From assembly GCA_014281115.1 (NCBI GenBank), contig JACONQ010000008.1, forward strand, positions 1,922,001-1,986,000: DNA of 64,000 bases, read 5' to 3'. Below, in pieces: positions 13,397 to 24,097 of the stretch (positions are counted from its first letter, which is position 1; each line of letters opens with the position of its first letter). Under the pieces are notes generated by a model that did not search any database, was not told the origin of the DNA, and saw only the letters and a list, made by a program, of their open reading frames with translations. The position numbers were made by a program, and so were the translations under genes. The stretch is from Laburnicola sp. R22_1. Taxonomy: Eukaryota; Ascomycota; Dothideomycetes; Pleosporales; Didymosphaeriaceae.

Positions 13397-13520
13397 CTTT
13401 TTTTATAATTATCTTTTTACGCTCTTTATAATTACTAAGCAGGGGCTCTGCTTTTTTATTATGTTATTTAAGATAAAAGCCTTTGTTGTCCTATCCCTAG
13501 GTAGATTTAATTAATACTAC
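13397..13520 (-). mobile_element. Alpha-family short insertion, copy 1 (124 bp)
   Basis: This is a short copy of the alpha module. It is flanked by ATATATACTAT at 13,386-13,396 and 13,521-13,531, an 11-bp direct repeat read as a target-site duplication. Core blocks shared with the other copies are AATTACTAAGCAGGGGCTCTGCTT (hairpin AAGCAG/CTGCTT), ATGTTATTTAAGATAAAAGC and CTAGGTAGAT. The family head lies at the right edge, so head-to-tail direction is minus. The tail is truncated. Confidence 0.8.
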
Positions 13521-13607
13521 ATATATACTATATGTTTAGTATACTATTTTAAAGTTATATATATAATATATATTATACGTTTATATTCTATATTTTAATA
13601 TTTCTAT

Positions 13608-13638
<31 letters not shown>

Positions 13639-13929
13639 ATACTCTATACTCTATACTTTATATAACTATATATTTCTATACCTCTATCCCTATATATCTA
13701 TATACTTGTATATTTATATACCTATATAATTATATACCTATATAATTATATACCTATAGAACTATAAAACTATATTTTTTTACTTAATATTATATATAAC
13801 TTAATTTTTAACTTTAATTTTTAAATATATAAAACTTAGTATTCGTTTTAAAAATAAATTTTATTAATACTAGTACTATATAGTATATAATATACTATTA
13901 ATATTTTTATATTTTATATTATTATATAA

Positions 13930-16142
13930 CATATTCTATTAGTAGCCCGAATAGATTAGTCCGCCGGACAGTTTTTCTTAGTAACTTCGAGGTCCCTTAT
14001 AACTTATTATAGAATACTACCAACGTTACTTTATAGTGACTCATAATAACCTACTCTAACTTATAATATACTAAGTTACTATTTAATCTACTTTTTACGT
14101 CGTGCAGCCTCTTTACGCGGCTGCTATAGCCGCGTAAAGCTAAGGAGTCTTTCTTAGCAGTATAAACTTAAAACAAGACTCCCTATAATATATAATATAT
14201 TATTTACTATACTATACGTAGGCAATATATAGTATACTTATTAGAATTTATAGTAAAGCATACTATATCTTAAGTAGTACTTTATCTAATTTTTAGTTAC
14301 TAAGTGCGTACTATTGCAAGATAAAGTTAACCCGTTATTTTTAGCCTTATAGTAATCTATAATAAAATTACTCTAATTTACTATCAACACTATCTGAAAA
14401 TAAGCCGCTAAGGGTAATATCTAACTCCTCCTCTATCTCTTTATCTATCTAATAGGTCCTTACGTTGTGTCTAGGCTCTCTACACTTCCTATAGCGGTGT
14501 TATGTTAAGGAACCTGCCTCTCTCTTACTACTACCTCGCGCCCTTTTTAATAACTTTACCCTAATAGAAGGGCTTTCTACTCCTAAATCTGCTCTCTAAG
14601 TAAAGCCTACCGTTCTACCTTTTTGAATGCGCTTCCTTTTACGCGTTTTTCGCTTTGTTAGAACCTTAATTTACTCCTTAAGTTCCTTAATATAGGTCTC
14701 TTAAAGTACACTATAGTAGAGCATAAGTTTAGTACCTTTATAAGCTGTAAGTAGCTTAATTTAGCATTAGGTAGAGACTAAATAAAAGAGTTACGTACGA
14801 GCTTTGACTAGAATCTAAACTTAAGGGTATTGCTTAGGGTCTTGGCTTGCCATAGTGTATCTAGTGGGGTACCCTAAGGTGGAGTGTGAATACGCACATT
14901 AAGGCGATCTACTACTACTAATATATTTAAAGAAACAAGCCTAGAGGCCTTAAAGGCTTTCTTATAGTTTTCTAGTGTAAATATATTAAAAAACGCGTTG
15001 CAAAAGGCTAGTAGAAAGCCCTTTTTATTAATATAAAAGACGCGTTAGCGCGCTAAGTCCCATATACGCTAGGAGTACTTTAGCTTTAGTGGCGCGAAAC
15101 AGACCACATTAAGTGGCTAGAGGATATAAGATAAGTGCGCTGGCATATAGAGTGTTAGGATCTTTTGTTCTAGGTAATAATTCTTAAAATTCTAGGAGTA
15201 GTAGCTCTTATAGCTATCTAGAATAAGTAGCCTCTATAACTCTACTCTGTACGATCTTGTATACGCATTAAAGTGCTTTAACTACGCAACTCTAAGCTTG
15301 CTATTAGTCTAGCTAGTCTTAGAGACTAAGAGCTTCTAATTGCGGGGAATACTAGTCTTCTTATACTATGCTAAGATATAGACTCGCCCTTTATAGATAA
15401 TAAAGGGCAGAGTAGTATACCTAGCAGCGTAAATACTCTAAATTACTATAACCCACTTACAGTTACCTAGCTAAATAAGCGTAGATTAAGAATATCTTTC
15501 TAAACTAGTTATAACCTTTATTAAGCTAATAACTTCTATCTAGAAGCCTATCTTATTAAAGTTATAGATGTCTTTATTCTACACTCTATACTTGGCTTTT
15601 GTATCCTCTACTAGCTAAAACTACGCGTTTATAACTTCTAGGTCTTCCTATTATATCCTCTGTTAGTCCTTCGCTTAATTAAAAGCTATTTTAAGCTTAG
15701 GTACGCACTTTACAAAGCGCTAAGCCTAGTATTATCCTATAGGGTCTCTATACTACGCAGCTAGTAGTTTATTAGCTATATTTTCCACCTTACCTAGCTA
15801 GGGTGCAAATTCTTATAAATCTAGGTTAAGAATATACTATATAAGCGTCTGCTCTTTAATTATAGTAAGCTTTGCCATGCCTAATTATATATCTGCTTAG
15901 GCGATAATTCTATTAATTTAATTGTTTAGTGTAGACTTTGGGATATTATATACTGTAGCAGCGCGTCGCAGGCTTAAAATTTGCTTATTCTAATAGGTGT
16001 GAAGGGCAAGCTTAATTCTGCCTTCTTAATTAGATAATAACGCGTCGTGTTGTTAAGACATTATGATTTATAGTAAAGTGTTATGGTCTTGGCAAAAACT
16101 ATCCGGCAGACTAATCTATTCGGGCTACTACTAGAATATATT
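13930..16142 (-). mobile_element. Pogo/Fot1-type DNA transposon (copy D)
   Basis: The element is bounded by imperfect inverted repeats of about 45 bp. The left end reads TATTCTATTAGTAGCCCG then AATAGATTAGTCCGCCGGAC; the reverse complement of the right end (about 16,095-16,142) reads the same with a few G/A and C/T changes. A pogo-type transposase relic fills the interior on the minus strand. The exact TA target site could not be fixed. It differs in terminal repeats from the other two pogo elements in the window, so it is a separate family. It is heavily RIP-mutated. Confidence 0.78.
14560..16063 (-). pseudogene. Pogo/Fot1-type transposase relic (copy D)
   Basis: Read from about 16,063 on the minus strand it begins MS-QHDALLSN and gives LSLRRAATVYNIPKSTLNN, a psq/CENP-B-like helix-turn-helix. 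It continues through KDIYNFNKIGF (first catalytic position, Asp changed to Asn), LLILDSYKSYY (second catalytic Asp kept) and LYMPAHLSYIL-PLNVVCFAPLK (third position Asn). Dozens of TAG/TAA stops interrupt the reading. Length and motif order match the other pogo copies, with DDE_1-type catalysis. It cannot be active. Confidence 0.8.
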
Positions 16143-16297
16143 ATTATATTATATCTTATATATCTTTTAAACTTACTAGCTTTAAAGCTAAATTATAAGC
16201 TAACTATAATAGTTATTACTAAAGTCCTAATATATAAAAATTTTAGTTTTTTCTCTAGATTATAAAAATATAATTGTTATTAAATTCTATTATTTTA

Positions 16298-16336
16298 CTC
16301 ATGAGTAAGGTGAGCGTCGCTCAGTTTACTTATGAG
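16298..16336. repeat. Imperfect inverted repeat at the AT/GC boundary
   Basis: Arms CTCATGAGTAAGGTGAGCG and the reverse complement of CGCTCAGTTTACTTATGAG pair with about three mismatches, all of the G-to-A kind. It sits exactly where AT-rich RIP-mutated DNA changes to GC-balanced DNA. It could be a terminal remnant of a DNA transposon or a free-standing hairpin. Confidence 0.6.
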
Positions 16337-16381
16337 CGACAGAGCGTCAACACCGAGGCGAGGCGATCAATGCATCTCTCC

Positions 16382-16858
16382 CTAATGACTGTACACGCTA
16401 GTATGCTTCACCCTCCCCTCAAGAGCACTCAACGTCCTATCGTACTCGCGCACCCGGCTCGAAGCATCAACGTACGACGCGCGCAGCGAATCCCCCCGCT
16501 CGTGACTTTGCACAACCCTAATCGACGGGTGCACCCGCTCATGCCCATGCTCATGCTTTGCAGCATCTCCGACCACTAGGTGCTGCGACCGTGCCCACTG
16601 AGACTCACCTTGAGGAGTGCGAACATACTCCGTCGCTTGCTTACGTGACGAGGGGTAAGGTTTATCGCTTTCAAGAGTGACTTTGATGGAGCCTTGTGCC
16701 TCAGACCCTCCTGCCTCAGACCCTCCAGGAGGGTCTGAGATCTTGTATGTGCCATTGTCGGTCTTGTATAGGGTGGGTGTGTCAGCGGGCTTCTTGCCTT
16801 TGTGCCGGACGAAGGCGCGCTTGTTTTTGGATTCGTGGTGGATTTCGGTCCAGGTCAT
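16382..16858 (-). CDS. Hypothetical protein, 158 residues
   Basis: A single-exon reading frame starts MTWTEIHHESKNKRAFVRHK in a good fungal start context (CAAAATGACC) and ends TSVYSH before TAG. It is hydrophilic, with no signal peptide or membrane segment. It is rich in charged residues and has a Gly/Ser/Glu-rich imperfect repeat at residues about 42-56 (DPPGGSEAGGSEAQGS), encoded partly by a 25-nt perfect palindrome. I do not recognise a family. The stop lies only about 80 bp from the AT-rich block. Base composition is that of the GC island, so it is host DNA. Overlapping open frames on the plus strand look like shadows. Confidence 0.5.
   Translation of the reverse strand: MTWTEIHHESKNKRAFVRHKGKKPADTPTLYKTDNGTYKISDPPGGSEAGGSEAQGSIKVTLESDKPYPSSRKQATEYVRTPQGESQWARSQHLVVGDAAKHEHGHERVHPSIRVVQSHERGDSLRASYVDASSRVREYDRTLSALEGRVKHTSVYSH
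16715..16739. repeat. Perfect 25-nt palindrome
   Basis: CTCAGACCCTCC, one central A, then the exact reverse complement GGAGGGTCTGAG. It lies inside the 158-residue hypothetical gene, and the preceding 14 bases repeat half an arm (CAGACCCTCC). It would form a strong hairpin in RNA or single-stranded DNA. Confidence 0.9.
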
Positions 16859-17940
16859 TTTGAAGATTGGTTGTTAGTGGCTGCTTGTTAACGGGGTATC
16901 TAAATATGGATGTAGAATATGTGTGGTTGGAGTGCGAAGAAGGTTGATATATGCGAATGGTTTTCATTGTGCATGCTAGATATAACGAATTTGCGATCAA
17001 AGAGATGTTAAAGCGTGAATAATGCAAGCCTGCTTGTAAGCGGGCTCGTGCCGTTGTGTACAATGTGTAAATTGTTTCGTGGACCATAACGCAGCTTCTC
17101 GAGAATTATTAGCAATGTCGATAAGTCGTGGTACATGATACAGACGAGCATTTGCAATGCGATAAGATACTTCCGAGTGCATCAATCTGGGTGGTTGGTT
17201 GTCTGCTGTCCACTATCGGGATATCAATAGAATCGTTCCGTGGCAGCTTACTGCGGCTGAATGCTGCAGGTCGATCGACGCCCTACAAGGCATATGCGTG
17301 TGTTCACATCAACCCAGGAAGCCTTCCCCTGCCGATACATGCCTATTGGTACACAGGACGCTTTAGAGGGGTGCATGGCAGGAAATACGTCAAGCATTGA
17401 CGACACCAGAGCGGTGCACTGACCTAGACGTCGTGGACAAGCCAACCCTGAGAATTCACACACCGATAGATGTCTATACGAACACCATCAAGCTTCGTAT
17501 ATAAAAGCGGTCGGCGGCACCGTGGAGGGTCGCGCAGATGGCTTGGCCTGCCGTGGTGTGCACCCCGCACCACGATCGACAGGGAACACAGCACGCGCGT
17601 ACGTCCAATGAACACGCGTCTGAGTCGGTGAGGCCGAACATCTGTCTCTGCGCGCGGGAGCAATGATGAATTGGAGGTTTATGTAGGAGCTCTCCCGTCC
17701 CGAGTCGGCGTCATCCAGCGCTAGGGTCGCTGGGTGGTGTGGGTCGGCGCCATCAAACGGCAAGCGGAGTGCGCGAAGAGCCGGACTACACCGTGTCTGA
17801 TGGATGCCGTTGGCGTTCAGGCGGTGGACATAAAGAACGGGCGTCGTCTCCGTCGGGCGCGTGTGAAGGCATGCTTTGAAACGTCGAAGCGGAACCACAC
17901 GCCTTACGGGCGCTAACTCATCCTAAACAACGACATCGAC
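16859..17940. other. Intergenic, 1.1 kb, no supported gene
   Basis: Short open frames occur on both strands but none has a recognisable domain or a consistent intron structure. A TATA-like element (GTATATAAAAGC) lies at about 17,497-17,508 on the plus strand. It could serve the zinc-finger gene starting at 17,941 or an unannotated transcript. Confidence 0.4.
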
Positions 17941-18945
17941 ATGCCGCCCGCCGGCCCAGCTCCCCGCGCAGACGACATCGCCATGTCCACCAGTAAGTAC
18001 CCTCGTTCTGATTCGCCGTAGACGGCTGCCTGCGATATGTACGGCGGCCCTACGAGGTAACCAGAGCGCCAGAGCACAAGGCTGATGCCGGCATGCGCCA
18101 CCCCAGTGTCCTCGGTGAGGAACTCCAACCCTAGCCCCGCCCGGTCGCTCGCGGGCATTCTCCAGAGTACCATCACACAGGACCCGCTCGGCGAATGGCT
18201 GCGCGCCTCCAACGACGACGACATTCACGCGCGGCTCGTGCACTTCTCTTCGCCTCTTGACGGCCCGGTGCCGCCTTCGTCTGCGTCCAGCCCTCCGTAC
18301 TCGCACTCGCGTTCTGTCCGCAGCGCCGGCTCCTCGATGGCGCCCGCATGCGTCCACCAGTCCAACGCTTCCACGCACCCGCCCTCTCTCTACGACTGCT
18401 CCGAGGCCACGCCCACCGAGACGTCCATTAGCACGGGGCAGGCTAGTCGCTTCTCCGGTGTCCAGCTGCTCGAGGAGGAAAACGGCGTGCTCGTCCTGCC
18501 ACGGAACCAATGCCGGGCCCCCGTGTATGAATGCGCGTTCTGGTTCCTGAGCTGCACGTATATTACCGACGATATGGAGGAGTGGAAGACGCACTGTCTG
18601 AGTCATTTTCGTGGCTTTGAGCCACCCACGTCGATACAGTGTCCGCTGTGCGATTACAGAGACTCAAGCGACAATGGGTGGACGGCTTGGGAGCTAAGGA
18701 TGGATCACATTGCTTACGATCACGCCTGGAACGGCCAGACTCTCAAAAGGAGCCGACCGGACTTCGAGCTGTTCCAGTATCTGTGGCGAAGACGGTTGAT
18801 CGACGACCAGGACCTGAAGGAGCTGAAGGGAGGGAACCACAACCTGACGAGGGTGCCGTCTAACTTCACCGTGACCCACGGTCGCCATGAGAGGGACGGG
18901 CGAAGGCAGAGATCACAACACGTTGGTGTTATGCGACGACGTTAA
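17941..18945 (+). CDS. C2H2-like zinc-finger protein, fungal family
   Basis: Two exons, 17,941-17,992 and 18,107-18,945. The 114-nt intron (17,993-18,106) has a GTAAGT donor, a GCTGATG branch-like site and a CCCCAG acceptor; phase 1 is kept across it, and an in-frame TAA precedes the start. The product is about 296 residues. The N-terminal half is low-complexity, Ser/Pro-rich. The C-terminal half carries paired Cys/His motifs: YECAFWFLSCTY...EEWKTHCLSHF, then CPLCDYRDSSDNGWTAWELRMDHIAYDH. This C-x-C...H-x-H then C-x2-C...H-x4-H pattern, with GW..W..RM.H between, is common in ascomycete proteins of unknown function. DNA or RNA binding is inferred. The last 20 residues are basic and could instead be intron-derived. 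Confidence 0.7.
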
Positions 18946-20792
18946 GCGGGCTTGCGAGACTGGGCTCACCTACAATGCCACCGAAACATTGCCGGTGGTA
19001 CAACCCCGCCTCTCCAGGGCTCTTTCCATGTCACATCCCTCAGGTGCTCCAGGTCCGGATATGGTTCTCGTATCTTCTCTCGGCTGGCTCCCCGCATGCT
19101 CGGACACTCCAGCTTCACAACGGCCCACTTCTTCGACTTTTCTTCTCTTACCACCATCGAGTACCCGTTTCTAATATCTGTTTCAATTCGACTCCCCGTG
19201 CTGTTATTTGGTAATGTTGGCCGTATGGGGTCCACTGATGGTCATGGCATCTTCGGAGTTTCGGACGAAAATTGATAGCGTTCATGATATCTCTTTTGAA
19301 GCGTTGCAGCGTGTATTGGATTCTAGCTTCAGTAGCAGATTAGACTCTGATACGACGGGCATTTTGGACATTAGGAGCTTGACGGATGAAACGAGAGAGA
19401 TACCAAGGCGTCCACAAACATTTCGCACTTCAAACTATTTCACAAACAAGATATAATATTTCCCATTCGTGCGCGCACCCATCTCTTACGCAGCATCTCT
19501 CGGCACCAGCGCCGCAAAACGCCGTTCCATCCATCCTCTTATATACCCAGCATTCCCCCCAGCCCAGCCCCCTGTTTGCCTCTTTCCCTCGCCATACCAT
19601 TGTCCGCGCCCGCCCATTCGTCGCCTCCAAAACTAATGCGGGCCCAATCCGTCTAGCAGCCTTGCCGTCTGACCATCGCGTCGCGAAAATTCTCTCAGCC
19701 CTACGTGAGAATGTGGGTGCCTTGGGCCTCGGCCCTGATTGGGTTTAGCGTGGGACGTATTGGGGTTGGGAGACGGGTGTGGTTCGCATTTGGGCCGTGC
19801 TGCGAACGCTTGCGCGACGGGGTTGGTTGGGTGAGGGGTTTTTTGGGGTGGGGATTAGGCTGCAGTTTTGGTTGATGGGTGGTTTGGCTTGTGATGTTAC
19901 GTCTGGGAATTGGGCGTGTGGGTACGTGTTCACGCAGTGTTCTGCAAAGTACACTGTGCGTTTCGATCATAGGCCTTGGTTAGGTTTGTTGAAAATGAAG
20001 TCGAGGCTGGAATGTGCAATATCGCCCAAGACCATCGGGGCTGTTGGAGACTTGGTGGAAGGAGCGGAGCGGCTTTTCTGATCCAGGGATATTACTGTAA
20101 GAGACACGGAGCGAACTTTGTACACATGGATTGTTTCACAGCAGAAATAGCACTGGTGGAGCCGATGCGGAGAAACTACGCCTGTTTTGGCTTTCTATTT
20201 ATTCATTCATTCATATCCGTTTATAATCAACTCAACCTTTCACAGATTGTGAGACTTAACAGTACTATCAAGGTTCGACAGCCAAAGAATGTAAAAAAAG
20301 GGCGCGATTGGGCTGTCTATAATTCGGGAAAACCTAGAGAATCGTTCCAATGGCGAGAAAGACGGCTGATTCAGGGCGACCTTTTTTGCTTACTTCGGTT
20401 GATTCAACTGAGGGTGTCCTGTTAAGTCATGATTTGTCAACCGCTAAGTCGACTATAAACCCATCTGATTTAATGTCTCGCACCTTTCTATTCACGGTAT
20501 AACGCTAAGGGAACGCAGTATGCTTGGTGAAAAGGCACAGTGACTCAAGATAGAGCATGTGAAGCGAGATTGGTAGCTCAGGCACTGTTAATGTTTAGGG
20601 CACTGATATGATTGATTGGAGGAATGACTAGCTAATCCTATATACGCTGACTTGCAGCATACATCAGCGTTCGTCGATAGAATGGTCGGTCTCTTGTAGA
20701 CTCCACATAGCATTGTTTTTGGTATTTGGACTGATGTTCGGATGTTGCTCATCTTTGACTATTTACGAATAAATTGTAGTTTTCCTAACACG
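18946..20792. other. Intergenic, 1.8 kb, no supported gene
   Basis: Composition is that of the GC island. A pyrimidine-rich stretch at 19,480-19,600 resembles a fungal promoter or 5' leader. A minus-strand open frame at 18,966-19,235 and plus-strand frames at 19,386-20,425 have no motifs or credible splice structure, so I do not call them. Confidence 0.4.
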
Positions 20793-22610
20793 TTAGGCTA
20801 TGTGTGGGACATACGATGCCCAAGTCGGCACTTGGTAGACAGAATCCGGTAGATGAGCCATCGACATGAAACACTCAACAACTAGAAAAATCCTACAGAA
20901 GCCATAGAATAAGAGCAGACCAATGCCAAAGCATAGCGAGATAAAATGGTACGCAATCATCCAATAATTCCGACGGGTAGATTCTTGCGTTCCAAATATT
21001 GGTCGCAGTGGCTTTGTGTCTCCCCATTCGGCTAATTTTTCATGAATTGCAACCCAAAGGATCAGGGCAGGTCCACAAACAACCAAGCCAATGCTAGAAA
21101 TCCACCAAAGCAATTGTTGGGTGGTTGTAGGAAAGGGTGCGTCCCAAGCACTGGCGTGTATAGAACCATATCCTAAACTCGCAGAGCATAAAGATACAAT
21201 AACTGCGATTGAAGAGTAGTCATGTGGCGAGTTCGAAACCCGAACTACCAGTGGCGGGTCCCCTCTAAACCAACGGATGAGATTCACTCACCCACGCTCT
21301 TTTACGGCATTTTGCAAACAAGCTGTCTCGGTGCGTGTTAGTTCAACACCATGTACAGTGCCGCCCTTCTTCGGCCTTCCCCATGTCATCCTCTGTAAGT
21401 TAGTCGTCATACCCAGTATAATGCGCCTCTCCATCTTTGGCCCGTCCCATAATTTCCCCTCGGAGTAAGACGTGGTATGCGCCTCGGTCACTAAGCAGTC
21501 CCGAAACATGTCTCCCTCAGTCAGTGATTTCCACTGCTCCTGTAAGCCATTATCAACAAAGCCGTGATCCGATGAAGGGTGGGGTCGTTGTTCCGAGTCC
21601 AGAGGGTCTAATTCTAATATTCGACTCGTCAAGTCAGGACTAGTAGCGTGTGAAAAGTCCAAATTTCTTGTGCTGCGCCAAAGCAGAAATGCCGAGACCT
21701 CTTTTGATTGAAGACAACCAGGCTCTTCAATATCGAGAGGCTTGTCCCACCAAAAGGCGTAAGAGAGAAGGGCGCAGATCCCGTGGGCGAACGTATTCAA
21801 CTCGAGCAAGCTTATTGATAGACCTTGTGCGAGGCGGAAAATGCATTGGATACAGAAATGCGTCGCCTGAAAGCAGACTATGAGTTTGGCCAGTCCACTA
21901 GCTTTGCTCTTATCCTTTATTTCGCCTATGGTGAGATTGGGTATACATTCGGGTGCGTGTTCAGCGACCCTTAGGAACCCCTCGACGGTTAGCGGAAATT
22001 TTCTAAACACTTTGGATATCCAGAGTCGTGAGTCATCCGCGGTGACGTCGATGGCGAAGCCTCCCATGCAGACATAATGGGAGTGCGTGTTCGTCCAGGT
22101 GGAACGAGCATAATTCTATGTTGGGTCAGAAACGTTCTTAGCCTAAGATGATCACTTAAGCAGAGACCTCCACATACCGATTACTTTTCTTTCCATAGCA
22201 TATTGACTAAGTTGGAGTTGCAAAACATTCGCTTGAAGATATTAGGCCTTTTGTGCTGACCCAGGATTTTGCGCATTTTCCTCGTGAGCTCGGATGCTTC
22301 TCTTCGCTGCTCAAAGGCCACCCAAACAATCTGCCGTGATCAGTATTGATTGCTGTAGACTTACAGATCTTTCACTCACAAGCTCAGGCGCGAATAGGCC
22401 AATCAGTAGCCACTTCGCTTTCCGCAGGTGCTGGGGTGTAATCCACCAGGTCTTCCTCTGTTCCGGGATATTGAGATGGATCGCAGTCCAGATGCACAAG
22501 GACATGGTGATGATGCACGAAGAAATTATGCTATACGTTCCGCGAAAGGTAGGTTCGGGGAGCCACCCCGAGGTTTGGTTGGCAGGCACACTGCCATACC
22601 ATGATTCCAT
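20793..22610 (-). CDS. Multi-pass membrane protein of an uncharacterised fungal family
   Basis: A multi-exon gene on the minus strand. The first recognisable exon (about 22,610-22,380) holds GWLPEPTFRGTYSIISSC...LCIWTAIHLNIP and LIGLFAPELV, a hallmark start of a large ascomycete membrane-protein family. A middle exon (22,126-about 21,290) holds WTNTHSHYVCMGGFAID, KASGLAKLIVCFQATHFCIQ, and LSISLLELNTFAHG...YAFWWDKPLDIEEP. The last exon (to 20,793) has hydrophobic segments around YGSIHASAWDAPFP, ISSIGLVVCGPALILWVAI and FGIGLLLFYGFCRIFLVV. At about 21,284 a TGA in GGGTGAGTG separates the last two parts. It is best read as lying in an intron (donor near 21,285, branch ATGAC, acceptor CGCAG near 21,205). 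The exon between about 22,380 and 22,130 is uncertain, and an upstream signal-peptide exon may be missing. The function of the family is unknown. Confidence 0.72.
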
Positions 22611-23421
22611 AATAGGTTAGCCCGATGAGATGAATATGAAGAGTTATAACGACGAGAGTCTCAAACTCAGATGTGTAGTTGAGAGGGCATGAGGAAAAAA
22701 GGTTGTGGTGGAGGATGTCCGGTCAGGCTGAGCGATCTTTGCGAGGGGGCGCAGGCAGCTGAGCTGTAATGATAAACGCGGAGTGGGGTATTGTTATATT
22801 GGCCCTCACATGATGATGCCACTGCAGCGATGATTGGGGCTGCGGCTGCGGTGGACACCGTCCGGTTAGGGCTGAGCGCGCTTGATTGGGGGGCGCAGGC
22901 CTGCAGCCCCAGGTGTGAAGAGGTGATTCGTCACATCCGCTCTTATTATTTCATCATCTCTTTTTCTGTCTTTTTAGAGGCCAAATAACTTATGAGGTAC
23001 CGTGCAAGATTGATCAACCAAACAAGTATGCTCCTGTTGTGTAAACAAGTGAATTCGCCTTCATACGACGCCACTGCGGTGAAGAAAAGTTGATAGAAGC
23101 TTCATCTGTGTTCCCCCATTGTCTCTGCTACAATTTGCACTGATGAGCAAATTAGCGCACTTTCCAAACGCGCTTGGGTTGCACGTACTGATACCGGGCC
23201 TGGTCAGAAGTTTCGAATCGCTGAATAGGGCATATAATACAGTAACACCCTTCACACATATATGTGGGCTTTACAAGCGAGAAACTTAGGATCGTTACAA
23301 TTTAGATAAAACTTGGGTATCTGAACTGACGGCCATGATGCTCTCACCATTAAGAAGACCTTTGAAGTAAATACAAACATAGACCAAAAGAAGAAGAATG
23401 CTTTCCAGCCGTGGCAATCAT
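22611..23421. other. Intergenic, 0.8 kb, no supported gene
   Basis: This lies between the membrane-protein gene and the truncated oxidase, both on the minus strand. It would hold the promoter of the former and the 3' end of the latter. No coding signal is supported. Confidence 0.4.
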
Positions 23422-24097
23422 TCAGGCAACGCGACCCAGTTTGCCGTTCTCGTTAGGCAATTCATCAATGCTTTCGACTTTCCATCTTTCGCTGCCTACA
23501 CTCGTGGTAGCAAAGAAGACGTCGTAGGGATCCAGCTTCGTCTTCAGCTCAAGGAGCCTCGGGTACTTGTCGCCCCAGAATGCCTGCCCAAAGTTAGGCT
23601 CCAAACCGTCCGCTTCTGCAAGGTAGCTTCCAGCACCGGGGCTGATATCTCTCCAGCGCTGCATGTCGCCGGTCTGAAAGTCTTCTCGGACTTTCAAGGT
23701 CTCTGCTGCAGTCCCGTTAGGGTGCCACCGCACAGATTGCTGCAAGAAGAGAATGTTTGGGCGCCAAGCGGAGTTGACAGCGTTATCGGCATTGGCCGGG
23801 TCGACAGCTTTGATGTTGAAGTGCACTTGTACACGGTTGTTCTCGCTCGATAGACGTAGATTTTGGAGCAATTCGTCGCGTTTTTCTTCGATTTCAAAAT
23901 TGGACCGAGGAAAGAGGCGGGAGCCAGTCGTTGTGTTGATCTTTCCGACGGTTTCGAGAGGAAAGGAGTTCTTCCAAGCTTCGTAATAGGAGTCGAAATG
24001 GGTGATATTGGGGTCAAAATTGATTCCGAGGTCGTTTAGACGGGTGAACCAGGGCTGGAGCAATGCTTGTGTCTCCTCGAGCGTCTTATTTGGTGCT
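23422..24097 (-). pseudogene. FAD-linked oxidase, C-terminal remnant
   Basis: An uninterrupted minus-strand frame of about 224 codons ends NENGKLGRVA before TGA. It carries the berberine-bridge-enzyme (BBE) C-terminal signature: PGAGSYLAEADGLEPNFGQAFWGDKYPRLLELKTKLDPYDVF then TTSVGSERW. Members of this family are secreted flavoproteins of about 550-600 residues with an N-terminal PCMH-type FAD domain that oxidise alcohols, sugars or small metabolites. Here the FAD-binding half is absent: the frame reads APNKTLEETQALLQPW and then runs into AT-rich transposon DNA at about 24,097. The missing half is not found beyond the 20-kb block. A truncated, presumably dead gene is likely, although the retained part shows no stop or frameshift. 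Confidence 0.85.

Noticed and set aside
17488..18606. Long minus-strand frames of 136 and 227 codons
   Set aside because: The 227-codon frame is antisense to the better-supported zinc-finger gene and very Arg/Gly/Val-rich, as expected of a GC-rich antisense frame. The 136-codon frame lies in intergenic DNA with no motif.
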